In this document: one piece after another, positions 6,230-12,290 of the stretch | Layout: every line of letters begins with the position of its first letter | How positions within the stretch are numbered: position 1 is the stretch's first letter | Assembly (NCBI GenBank): GCA_016926925.1 | Contig: JAFGNQ010000251.1 | Coordinates: 1 to 12,290 of the forward strand | From: Candidatus Aminicenantota bacterium | GTDB lineage: Bacteria; Acidobacteriota; Aminicenantia; Aminicenantales; Aminicenantaceae | DNA length: 12,290 nt | Direction: 5' to 3' | The notes under the pieces: generated by a model | What the model was told of the DNA's origin: nothing | The model's database searches: none | Seen by the model: the letters and a program-made list of their open reading frames with translations, nothing else | Program-made: the position numbers and the translations under genes

Positions 6230-6268
6230 ATGAATCTGAACTGAGCGCAGACATCCCTTGAGATTCAT
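6230..6268 (-). terminator. Weak terminator candidate after the polyprenyl synthase gene
   Basis: ATGAATCT (6230-6237) and AGATTCAT (6261-6268) are perfect 8-bp inverted repeats with a 23-nt loop. On the minus strand they lie about 95 nt after the polyprenyl synthase stop and are followed by TCTCTTGATTTTTATC. The stem is AT-rich and the T-run is displaced, so this is tentative. A second 8-bp inverted pair, CACGTACT (6284-6291) and AGTACGTG (6351-6358), flanks the DNA next to the stop codon. Confidence 0.25.
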
Positions 6269-6363
6269 GTGCATTCCCTTTATCACGTACTCATTATTGC
6301 GAGGAGCCCGGGAAGTATCGACATTTTTTATGGATAATTCAGATCGGGAAAGTACGTGAGGAG

Positions 6364-7386
6364 CTATTGGCTGCGACTGATAACAAAGTCCGGAATCATC
6401 GACAACGTATCTCTATAGATGGATTTAGGGAATTGGCCGATGATCTCTTTCGATTTGTTCGAGTAGCTCTTGGCCATCTTCAAGGTGTAATCCAGAGCTC
6501 CGTTGGATTTGACGATATGAAGGATTTCTTCTCTGACTCCGTTCTCGAAGTGTCCCTGCTGCAAAAGCTTCTTAAGACGCTTTCGGTTGGCATGCCCATC
6601 ATTGTTCAACGTATAGATCAGCGGAAGGGTTATGCGGCCTTCTTCGAGGTCGGAGAGTACGGGCTTTCCCAGTTTTTTTTCATCTCCCGTATAGTCCAGG
6701 AGGTCATCGGTTATCTGAAATGACATCCCCAAATTCTGTCCAAACTCAGCCAGAATATTCTTTTCCTTGTCGGAAGATCCGCTGAGAACAGCCCCCATCA
6801 GACAGGATGCGGAGAAGAGAGATGCTGTTTTTTTGTTGAGAATATCCAGATAGTCTGTTTCTTCGAGTTCAAGATTGCCGCTCATGTAATACTCATGAAG
6901 TTCTCCCTCTATCATCTGGGCGGAAATCTCTGTGAGGATTTGAATGATTTCACTGTGTTTGCTCTGGAGGGAGAGGTGCAGTGTACGGATGTAAAGGTAG
7001 TCGCCGAGGAGGACGGTGATATTGGAACCCCATTTAGCATGTACTGTGGGCATGCCTCGACGTACGTCGGAGTTATCGATAATGTCGTCATGAATGAGGC
7101 TGGCTGTATGGATTGTCTCGACCAGTGCGGATAAAAGAATGTGCTCGGTTCCTTTGTAGCCGAGTAGCCTTGAACAGAGCACCAGCAGAGCCGGCCGTAT
7201 CCTCTTTCCCGCTTTTCTGAACAGGTAGGAACTGATTTCGGATATGATAGGATTCGGGGATTGTGTGAAGAGTTTGAGTTTGTTTTCAACTTCATTCAAA
7301 TCTTGACGAATATCACTATAGAGTTCACGGAGAGTGAGATTTCTCTCCACTTCCGTTTTAATAAATTCTTTGGTCGCTTTTCTCAT
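6364..7386 (-). CDS. Long-chain polyprenyl diphosphate synthase (trans-isoprenyl synthase)
   Basis: Condenses isopentenyl diphosphate onto an allylic primer to make the side chain of a respiratory quinone. The 340 residues are full length. GKRIRP is at 60-65, the first Asp-rich motif DDIID at 100-104 followed by SDVRRG, KKTASLF at 185-191 and the second Asp-rich motif DDLLD at 227-231. The residue five before the first motif is Ala95, small, which in this family allows long products (about C35-C50) rather than farnesyl or geranylgeranyl. The product length itself cannot be read. ATG 7386 is the only start before an upstream stop. The gene lies 60 bp after the TatD gene; a weak TTGCAT-17 bp-TAATAT pair (7429-7457) could give it a promoter of its own. 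Confidence 0.92.
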   Translation of the reverse strand: MRKATKEFIKTEVERNLTLRELYSDIRQDLNEVENKLKLFTQSPNPIISEISSYLFRKAGKRIRPALLVLCSRLLGYKGTEHILLSALVETIHTASLIHDDIIDNSDVRRGMPTVHAKWGSNITVLLGDYLYIRTLHLSLQSKHSEIIQILTEISAQMIEGELHEYYMSGNLELEETDYLDILNKKTASLFSASCLMGAVLSGSSDKEKNILAEFGQNLGMSFQITDDLLDYTGDEKKLGKPVLSDLEEGRITLPLIYTLNNDGHANRKRLKKLLQQGHFENGVREEILHIVKSNGALDYTLKMAKSYSNKSKEIIGQFPKSIYRDTLSMIPDFVISRSQ

Positions 7387-7446
7387 CCTTATCTGCCTGT
7401 GGCCAAAGGTTGTATCATTGCGGCCCTTATATTACCATCTCGGTTT

Positions 7447-8232
7447 TTATAATGCAATTTGAAAGAGTGATTCGAAATTTTGTGTCATCACATTTGCCAT
7501 TTGTTCAAAGGCCGTGTTTTTGAGATCGGCAAGCATGTGGGCGGTGTTCCTTACATAGATGGGCTCATTCCTTTTGATTTTTCCCCGGTAGGGCTCGGGA
7601 ACAAGATACGGGGAATCCGTCTCGACAAGAAGCTTTTCCAGCGGGATTTTTGCTGCGACCTCTCTCAATGGGTGTGCCTTGGGATAGGTGAGTATGCCGG
7701 AAAAAGATATGAGAAAGTTACAATCCATCATGTGTTTGGCAAAATCCCAATCTTCCGTGAAGCAGTGGATAATCCCTCCACTGGTGAAATTTTCATCATT
7801 AACTGCGGCCTTCACGTCTTCTCCTGCATTTCGGCTGTGAATAACCACCGGTAGTTGAAGGTTTTGGGCAATGTTGAGTTGTTGATGAAAGACCTCCCTC
7901 TGGATATCGGGAGGAGAATGATTATAGTGGTAGTCCAGCCCGATTTCACCGACGGCATGGATTTTTCTCGAATGCGCAAGTTCTTCAATTTTTTCGAAAC
8001 AAGCAGGATCACAATCTTTCGCAAGATGTGGATGCACTCCTGCCGCTACAAGGATCCCTGTAAATTCAGCTGAAATATCGAGCGCAGTCTTGATGTTTTG
8101 CGGATCCGTGAGTTCTCCAGGACAGAGGATGGACACAATATTTGAGTGAAGAGCTCTCTGAATGACATCAATTCGGTCTTGATTAAACTCCTCTCCGCTC
8201 AAGTGGGCGTGCGAGTCAACGAGTCTTATCAA
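7447..8232 (-). CDS. TatD family metal-dependent hydrolase (DNase)
   Basis: TatD/YcfH-type amidohydrolase-fold enzyme of 261 residues, cytoplasmic, usually a 3'-5' exonuclease or DNA repair/quality-control nuclease. All metal ligands are visible: His8 and His10 in DSHAHL, Glu96 in VGEIGLDYH, His132 in VVIHSR, His156 in IIHCF and Asp206 in ETDSPYL. GVHPH is at 65-69. The start is TTG 8232, the first codon giving the complete N-terminal strand before DSHAH; AGAGG lies about 12 nt upstream. There is no methionyl-tRNA synthetase gene beside it, the common neighbour. It may be co-transcribed with the downstream polyprenyl synthase. Confidence 0.92.
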   Translation of the reverse strand: MIRLVDSHAHLSGEEFNQDRIDVIQRALHSNIVSILCPGELTDPQNIKTALDISAEFTGILVAAGVHPHLAKDCDPACFEKIEELAHSRKIHAVGEIGLDYHYNHSPPDIQREVFHQQLNIAQNLQLPVVIHSRNAGEDVKAAVNDENFTSGGIIHCFTEDWDFAKHMMDCNFLISFSGILTYPKAHPLREVAAKIPLEKLLVETDSPYLVPEPYRGKIKRNEPIYVRNTAHMLADLKNTAFEQMANVMTQNFESLFQIAL

Positions 8233-8370
8233 AATTCGTGTTTTCCTCTAAGGTGAAATATCCACGCGGAAAGCCTGGACATCAGTCTGGATTATTTGAG
8301 AATGTCTCTTTTTCCTTATCGTTTCTTTACTAAAGATCCCGGCTTGCTTTTACAGGTGACTGCAAATCAG

Positions 8371-10137
8371 CTATTGCGACATCATTTGCTTCAGCTGACG
8401 CAAGGGAATGGCGCCGTGACTGAGAACCTTGTTGAGAAATTCCCTTTGATTGTAGGCATCACCCTTGAGCTGCTTGTAGTCTTTATCCATATCCAGGAAT
8501 TCCTGTAAACCTACATAAGCATAACTTGCATCGACTGGATTCAGGATGATGCGGTTCCAGTTTCGCTCGGCTTCGGCTTCGGTTTGGAAACCGCCTCGCG
8601 TCATGTAAGCTACCGCTTGTTCTTTGGTCATTCCTGCTTCGTGGATATTGAAGTCGAGATTAAAGTCCATTATGGTTTTCAGCCGGTATTTGAGCTGATT
8701 GAGGCGTAGCCTGAGGTCGTAGTTCCCATATCCCGAGTTGATGATCATCTCTTCGACGAAAACGGGCCACCCCTTGATCATCGGCATGTTCGGGAACATT
8801 TTTCGAACTAAAGAGGCGTGTTTGTTGACATAAAGCTGAGGCACAAACTGGCCGGGAAACACCTTCCGGCAGATGTAAAAAGGGAGAAAGAAATTGTTGT
8901 ACTCTTCGAGAATAGAGGTGATTTTGTCCTCGGGCCAGGTCTCGTCGAATGGAGAAATCCGGCAGATATAATCCTCAGTTGATTCGTAGATTCCGGGTGT
9001 TACCAGGCTTGTCCAGGTCAAACCCCTTGTTTCGGGAGGCATCATCTCGATCGCGAGATTGTTCTCCGGGATATCGATAAGCTGTTTCTCTTGGATGAAC
9101 TCTTTCAGCTCCGCCGTTACGGCCTCGATTCTGCCGATGAACTCATCACGGGAAACATGGTCGCCTTTGATTTTATCGAAAACGCCCTTGATGGCGATAT
9201 TCTTGACTTCTTCCTCTCCACGCTGTGTTGTCAACTGCTCCAGATTGATATTGGGATACATGATTCGATAAAAGGGAATGCTGACGAGAAACATTTCGCG
9301 TCGGATGTTGTTGTAATCCGCTTTTGCGCGGGCTAGCAATTCTTCGATGGGGATCATGTTCTGGAAGGTTCCGCGCACGAGCCTTCGGTGGGCTTCCGCC
9401 AGCCGGAAATTGCCTGTAGAACGTGGGAGAAGCTCACTGGAAAGAAAGTTTTGATAATCCGTCAAAGCAGGCATCGCTTTTGATAACTCCGCCTGAAGCT
9501 TGGCTTTATTTGTGCTGGAAGTCTCGTCGATCAACTTGGGAAGGTCGCTCGTGTAGAATTCGAGGATTGCGGGGAACTGAGCGATGGCTGTCTCTGTGTA
9601 GAGCTGAGGAGGGGTCTTGAGGTTTTCTTTAGCCTGTTTGATGAGTTTGGGAAGATCTTTGAGCCTTTCCTCGGCATTTTTCGTTCTGACATCGGCGGCG
9701 GCGAATTCCTTTGTAAGGAGGCTGCGGATGCAGTTGGAGATAATGGTGTTATAGAAGAGGGGATTGTACTCCCATGGCAGCAAATTCTCATGCTTTATGA
9801 GCTCTCTATCCAATCCATCGACCATCATTGCGCGGTCGATCTGAAGTTCCGGGCTCAGTTTTGTAGTGTCGATTTTGGCCACCAGCTCTTGGTTGTACTT
9901 GTCAAGCGTTTCCTGCATCTTTTCGATGTTCTTGCTGCTCATATCCTCGAGCTTGTTGTCGTACTTGTGATATCCCTGCATCGTGCCGAATGTCGGATAG
10001 AATTTCCAGAGATCGTCGAAGTAGGAATCCAAGAATTTTTGGAACTTCTGATCTTCCTCGTTTTGTTGTGAGGGCAGAAAGGCAGAGATCAGGAATAAAA
10101 AGATCAATACAAATACAAGATGTCCGGTTTTCCTCAT
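8371..10137 (-). CDS. Exported DUF885 family protein with degenerate metal-site motifs
   Basis: A 588-residue protein with a Sec-type signal (residues about 6-24, no lipobox Cys) and a strong GAGGAGG before ATG 10137. The overall length, the N-terminal pattern (FLDSYFDDLWKFYPTFGTMQGYHKYD) and the C-terminal INIHEAGMTKEQAVAYM-like stretch (about 498-512) place it in DUF885 (PF05960). Typical members, as I recall them, carry HExxPGHxxQ and EGWALYxE, suggesting metallopeptidase chemistry. Here the matching segments read CRKVFPGQFVPQL (423-435) and KGWPVFVEE (455-463), so the His and Glu ligands appear replaced. It may be an inactive relative or a binding protein in the periplasm. The frame is intact, so it is not a pseudogene. 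Confidence 0.85.
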   Translation of the reverse strand: MRKTGHLVFVLIFLFLISAFLPSQQNEEDQKFQKFLDSYFDDLWKFYPTFGTMQGYHKYDNKLEDMSSKNIEKMQETLDKYNQELVAKIDTTKLSPELQIDRAMMVDGLDRELIKHENLLPWEYNPLFYNTIISNCIRSLLTKEFAAADVRTKNAEERLKDLPKLIKQAKENLKTPPQLYTETAIAQFPAILEFYTSDLPKLIDETSSTNKAKLQAELSKAMPALTDYQNFLSSELLPRSTGNFRLAEAHRRLVRGTFQNMIPIEELLARAKADYNNIRREMFLVSIPFYRIMYPNINLEQLTTQRGEEEVKNIAIKGVFDKIKGDHVSRDEFIGRIEAVTAELKEFIQEKQLIDIPENNLAIEMMPPETRGLTWTSLVTPGIYESTEDYICRISPFDETWPEDKITSILEEYNNFFLPFYICRKVFPGQFVPQLYVNKHASLVRKMFPNMPMIKGWPVFVEEMIINSGYGNYDLRLRLNQLKYRLKTIMDFNLDFNIHEAGMTKEQAVAYMTRGGFQTEAEAERNWNRIILNPVDASYAYVGLQEFLDMDKDYKQLKGDAYNQREFLNKVLSHGAIPLRQLKQMMSQ

Positions 10138-10153
10138 TTAATCCTCCTCTTCT

Positions 10154-10176
10154 AAAAGGCTTCTTAAATGCCTTTT
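10154..10176 (-). other. Hairpin in the leader just upstream of the DUF885 ribosome site
   Basis: AAAAGGC (10154-10160) and GCCTTTT (10170-10176) are 7-bp inverted repeats with a 9-nt loop. On the minus strand the hairpin ends about 4 nt before GAGGAGG of the DUF885 gene. It could protect the mRNA end, modulate translation, or be a weak second terminator of fabH. No ligand-binding element is recognisable. Confidence 0.35.
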
Positions 10177-10216
10177 TAACTCAGCTCACTTAAAGGAAAA
10201 AATCCTATCATAAAAA

Positions 10217-10254
10217 CAGGAAAAAAGGCAATATAAAGCTTTTTTACCATCCTG
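10217..10254 (-). terminator. Intrinsic terminator candidate after fabH
   Basis: AAAAAAGGC (10221-10229) pairs with GCTTTTTT (10238-10245) with one bulged G, and CAGG (10217-10220) can pair with CCTG (10251-10254) across a bulge. On the minus strand the stem is followed by further T-runs (CCTGTTTTT). It lies about 68 nt after the fabH stop. A-runs and T-runs on both sides mean it could work in either direction. Confidence 0.4.
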
Positions 10255-10321
10255 ATTTTTCGTTTAAGCTGCTGTCGCTATTTTTCCGCAACTTTTTTGA
10301 ATCATGAAAAATCCGGGTCAT

Positions 10322-11320
10322 TTACCATCGAAGTACGGCGGAAGCCCAGGTGAATCCGGAACCGAATGCTGTGAGGGCGATGATATCGTTTTTCTTGATC
10401 CGTTTCTCCCTGACGGCTTCATCCAAAGCGATTGGGATAGAAGCGGCGGTCGTGTTTCCGTAACGATCGATATTTCTCACGACTTTTTCGACGGGAATCT
10501 TGAGATTCCTGGCTACCATGAGGCTGATCCTGTCGTTAGCTTGGTGGGGGATAAGGTGGTCGACATCGTCGATAGTCAGATTGTTGACCTTGAGGGCGAG
10601 TCTCACAGCCTCGGGCATTTTCTCCGAAGCGTTTTTAAATACGAATTTTCCGTTCATCTTGGGGAATCTTCCGCTGTGTTCCAGTAAGCCGGGGAAAAAC
10701 AGGGGTTTGTCTCTGGGACACGGTTTTTCCAGCCATAAATCTGTTGCGAATCTACCGTCGGCAAACACGTGTGTCGAGAGAATTCCACGTCCGTCGTCGT
10801 TGTCGTTCTTTTCAATAACAACAGCGGCAGCGCCATCCCCGAATAGAACGGCCAGATCTCTCCCCTCGTCCGAGAAATCTAAACCTGTGGAATGGAGTTC
10901 CGCGGCCACAAGTAGAATTTTTTTATAGGTGCCCGCTCTGATATACTGGTCAGCCACAGACAGGCTGTAGATAAAACCGCTGCACTGATTCCGCACGTCC
11001 AGGGCGCCGATAGGACTCAATCCCAATTTTTCCTGGATGATGACTCCGATTCCCGGAAAGTAGTGGTCGGGGGAAAGAGTGGCGGCAATGATGAATTCAA
11101 TCTCGGATTTGTCTATTTGTGCGGCTTCTATGGCCTGGAGTGCTGCTTCGTATCCCAAGTCTGAAGTTCCCACTCCGGGTTCGGCGAAATGTCTTTCGAC
11201 GATTCCGGCTCTCTGACGAATCCATTCGTCTGAAGTGTCAATCAGTTTTTCCAGGTCGGTATTGCTGACGACTCTGGGAGGGACGTAATGGCCTGTTCCC
11301 GTTATTATAGCTTTTGGCAT
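10322..11320 (-). CDS. fabH: Beta-ketoacyl-ACP synthase III (FabH)
   Basis: Starts fatty acid synthesis by condensing an acyl-CoA primer with malonyl-ACP. From ATG 11320 it has 332 residues. The triad is Cys113 (RNQCSGF), His259 (PHQAN) and Asn289 (YGNTTAAS). DTSDEWIRQRAGI (28-40), FGDGAAA (160-166) and the final FGSGFTWASAVLRW are standard FabH stretches. The part at about 186-225, before the conserved VFK, differs from E. coli FabH and contains CPRDKPLFFPG, so primer choice may differ; OleA-like or other KASIII-like activity is less likely but not excluded. A GTG directly before the ATG (11321-11323) is an alternative start. The Shine-Dalgarno is weak (GAAG). It stands alone, not in a plsX-fab operon. 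Confidence 0.93.
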   Translation of the reverse strand: MPKAIITGTGHYVPPRVVSNTDLEKLIDTSDEWIRQRAGIVERHFAEPGVGTSDLGYEAALQAIEAAQIDKSEIEFIIAATLSPDHYFPGIGVIIQEKLGLSPIGALDVRNQCSGFIYSLSVADQYIRAGTYKKILLVAAELHSTGLDFSDEGRDLAVLFGDGAAAVVIEKNDNDDGRGILSTHVFADGRFATDLWLEKPCPRDKPLFFPGLLEHSGRFPKMNGKFVFKNASEKMPEAVRLALKVNNLTIDDVDHLIPHQANDRISLMVARNLKIPVEKVVRNIDRYGNTTAASIPIALDEAVREKRIKKNDIIALTAFGSGFTWASAVLRW

Positions 11321-11516
11321 CACTTCAAATCAAAATTCGTAAATTTTTCAAGCGGATAAATAATAACTGAAGCGGTGAAAAAAATAAAGATCATTTTTGT
11401 CATTTTTTTTGAGGCTAAAATCTTCGTCTTCTAACCCTGAAATGAAAAAACTTGCTCAATCCTTCGTTTTTTTGATGTTTTTATCTTTTTCGAGTAAATT
11501 AATATACAGAGGACTT

Positions 11517-12020
11517 ATGGTGTCCGTTAAGAAACACGTTTTGAAAAACATCCTGTTTGGCGGTGTGTTCTTTTTCGTGATGCTGTCGATGTTTGTGTTC
11601 GAGGCAGAGGAACCGCTGAAGATTGGAGCTTCTATGAGTCCGAGGAGACTGCGGAGGGGGCAGGAAGGATACGTCATTTTAAAGATTTCCCTAGGCAAGG
11701 ATATCGCCATCAGTTCCCAGCCGTTTTTCACGATCGAGTTGGCGTCATCTGAGGAATTGAGTTTTCCAAAAAGTTTTTTTTCTGCTTCCGATCTGGAAAT
11801 CGAAATCATTGAAGAAGAAGGGAAAGAATACCTCAACCTGAAAGAACCTATCCAAATTCCTTTTACAGTAAAAATGGGAGCCCAGAGGGGAAATCATTCC
11901 TTGCAGGGTAAAATCAAATATTTTGCTTGTTCAAAGGAAGAAGCTTGGTGCCTGAAATCCACTTCTAAATTTTCTGCGGGGTTTTACACGTCCTCGCGTG
12001 TATACGAAAAAAGAAATTAG
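11517..12020 (+). CDS. DsbD N-terminal (alpha)-like periplasmic domain protein, stand-alone
   Basis: A 167-residue protein with an N-terminal hydrophobic segment (about 10-28), a signal peptide or anchor, then an immunoglobulin-like domain. The pattern ASMSPRRLRRGQEGYVILKI opens the domain and LQGKIKYFACSKEEAWC closes it. This matches the N-terminal thiol-transfer domain of DsbD, where the two Cys swap electrons with periplasmic partners. The Cys pair here is Cys138 and Cys145 (CX6C, one residue longer than the CX5C of E. coli DsbD). The transmembrane and thioredoxin parts of DsbD are missing. ATG 11517 was chosen for AGAGGA just upstream; ATG 11442 would add 25 residues but has no ribosome site. 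It is divergent from fabH. Confidence 0.65.
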   Translation: MVSVKKHVLKNILFGGVFFFVMLSMFVFEAEEPLKIGASMSPRRLRRGQEGYVILKISLGKDIAISSQPFFTIELASSEELSFPKSFFSASDLEIEIIEEEGKEYLNLKEPIQIPFTVKMGAQRGNHSLQGKIKYFACSKEEAWCLKSTSKFSAGFYTSSRVYEKRN

Positions 12021-12025
12021 CGAGT

Positions 12026-12290
12026 TTAGAGCCATCCGTTTTCTCGATACCAGAAGATCGTTTCTTTTATGCCCTCCGCAAGAGAATATCCGGGATGAAA
12101 TGAAAGCAAATCGCCTGCTTTAGCGGTGTCTGCCACCCAAGCGTCTTGCTTCATTTCGTCAAACTTCTGTCGGCTAAATACCATGGGGTTTTTACTGATT
12201 TTCCCTGCTATTTCAGAAACAACGGTAGCCAGGTATGCTAGAGGAAGCGGAAATTTGATTTTCCTCAGCTTGACTTGCAGGACCTCTGCC
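12026..12290 (-). CDS. NAD-dependent epimerase/dehydratase (extended SDR), C-terminal part
   Basis: Only the last 87 codons are in the window; the gene runs off the right edge. The visible end has the features of extended short-chain dehydrogenases acting on nucleotide sugars or sterol-like substrates: LPLAYLATVVSEIAG (a helix packing near the substrate), WVADTAKAGDLLSFHPGYSL (the Lys-Ala before LGF/LSF and P) and the final EGIKETIFWYRENGWL. The cofactor Rossmann motif and YxxxK lie outside. Substrate is unknown. It converges with the DsbD-like gene with 5 bp between the stops, leaving no room for a terminator. Confidence 0.85.
   Translation of the reverse strand, partial: AEVLQVKLRKIKFPLPLAYLATVVSEIAGKISKNPMVFSRQKFDEMKQDAWVADTAKAGDLLSFHPGYSLAEGIKETIFWYRENGWL

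Noticed and set aside
9091..9336. Plus-strand open frames within the DUF885 gene, and similar long antisense frames in the S9 and fabH genes
   Set aside because: They are shadows of well-supported genes, with no ribosome sites and no recognisable domains.
11324..11360. Possible FabT/FapR-type fatty acid operator upstream of fabH
   Set aside because: The TTTGATTTG-like string is not symmetrical and does not match the operators I know; only a TTTTCA/TGAAAA pair with an AGCGG direct repeat is visible nearby, too little to call.
11397..11516. Upstream extension of the DsbD-like gene from TTG 11397 or ATG 11442
   Set aside because: Neither start has a ribosome site, and ATG 11517 has AGAGGA and a normal signal-peptide start. 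ATG 11442 remains a minor alternative.

Overview
The window is about 12.3 kb of ordinary bacterial chromosome of middling GC, carrying mostly housekeeping and metabolic genes. Most genes lie on the minus strand. Nothing in the sequence fixes the taxon. The mix of a secreted S9 peptidase, a secreted DUF885 protein, a MinD/FlhG-like ATPase next to a J-like protein, long-chain polyprenyl synthase, FabH and a DsbD-alpha-like protein suggests a Gram-negative, free-living or anaerobic lineage such as Acidobacteriota/Aminicenantes or the old Deltaproteobacteria. This is inference from gene style, not a match.

Layout: 1-230 is a non-coding-looking repeat region. A 34-bp direct repeat (1-34 and 197-230) encloses a strong hairpin, and a 13-mer from the repeat recurs in inverted orientation and may form the terminator of the next gene. 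228-2270 (minus) is an exported S9 prolyl-oligopeptidase-type enzyme with a near-consensus promoter. 2271-2589 is a gene-free gap holding two outward-facing promoters and a C-free AT-rich leader. 2590-3744 (plus) is a small cluster: an excisionase/MerR-type HTH protein, a four-helix DUF1648-like membrane protein and a membrane-anchored GspG-C-terminal-like protein. 3747-5077 (minus) is a two-gene unit of a MinD/FlhG-like ATPase followed by an HPD-less J-like protein. 5249-5578 (plus) is rpoZ. 5624-6139 (minus) is a CYTH/class IV adenylate cyclase protein. 6364-8232 (minus) holds a TatD nuclease followed by a polyprenyl diphosphate synthase. 8371-10137 (minus) is an exported DUF885 protein that seems to have lost the family's metal-site residues. 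10322-11320 (minus) is fabH. 11517-12020 (plus) is a stand-alone DsbD-alpha-like periplasmic domain. 12026 to the right edge (minus) is the C-terminus of an extended SDR epimerase/dehydratase.

Functional links: the S9 and DUF885 proteins are both exported and suit peptide use in the periplasm. RpoZ, the polyprenyl synthase, TatD and FabH are core functions. The MinD-like/J-like pair and the HTH/DUF1648/GspG-like cluster are the least understood parts. I found no CRISPR array, complete insertion sequence, intact tRNA or rRNA, and no convincing new defence or mobile system. The most unusual items are the left-edge repeat, the degenerate DUF885 protein and the J-like protein without HPD.
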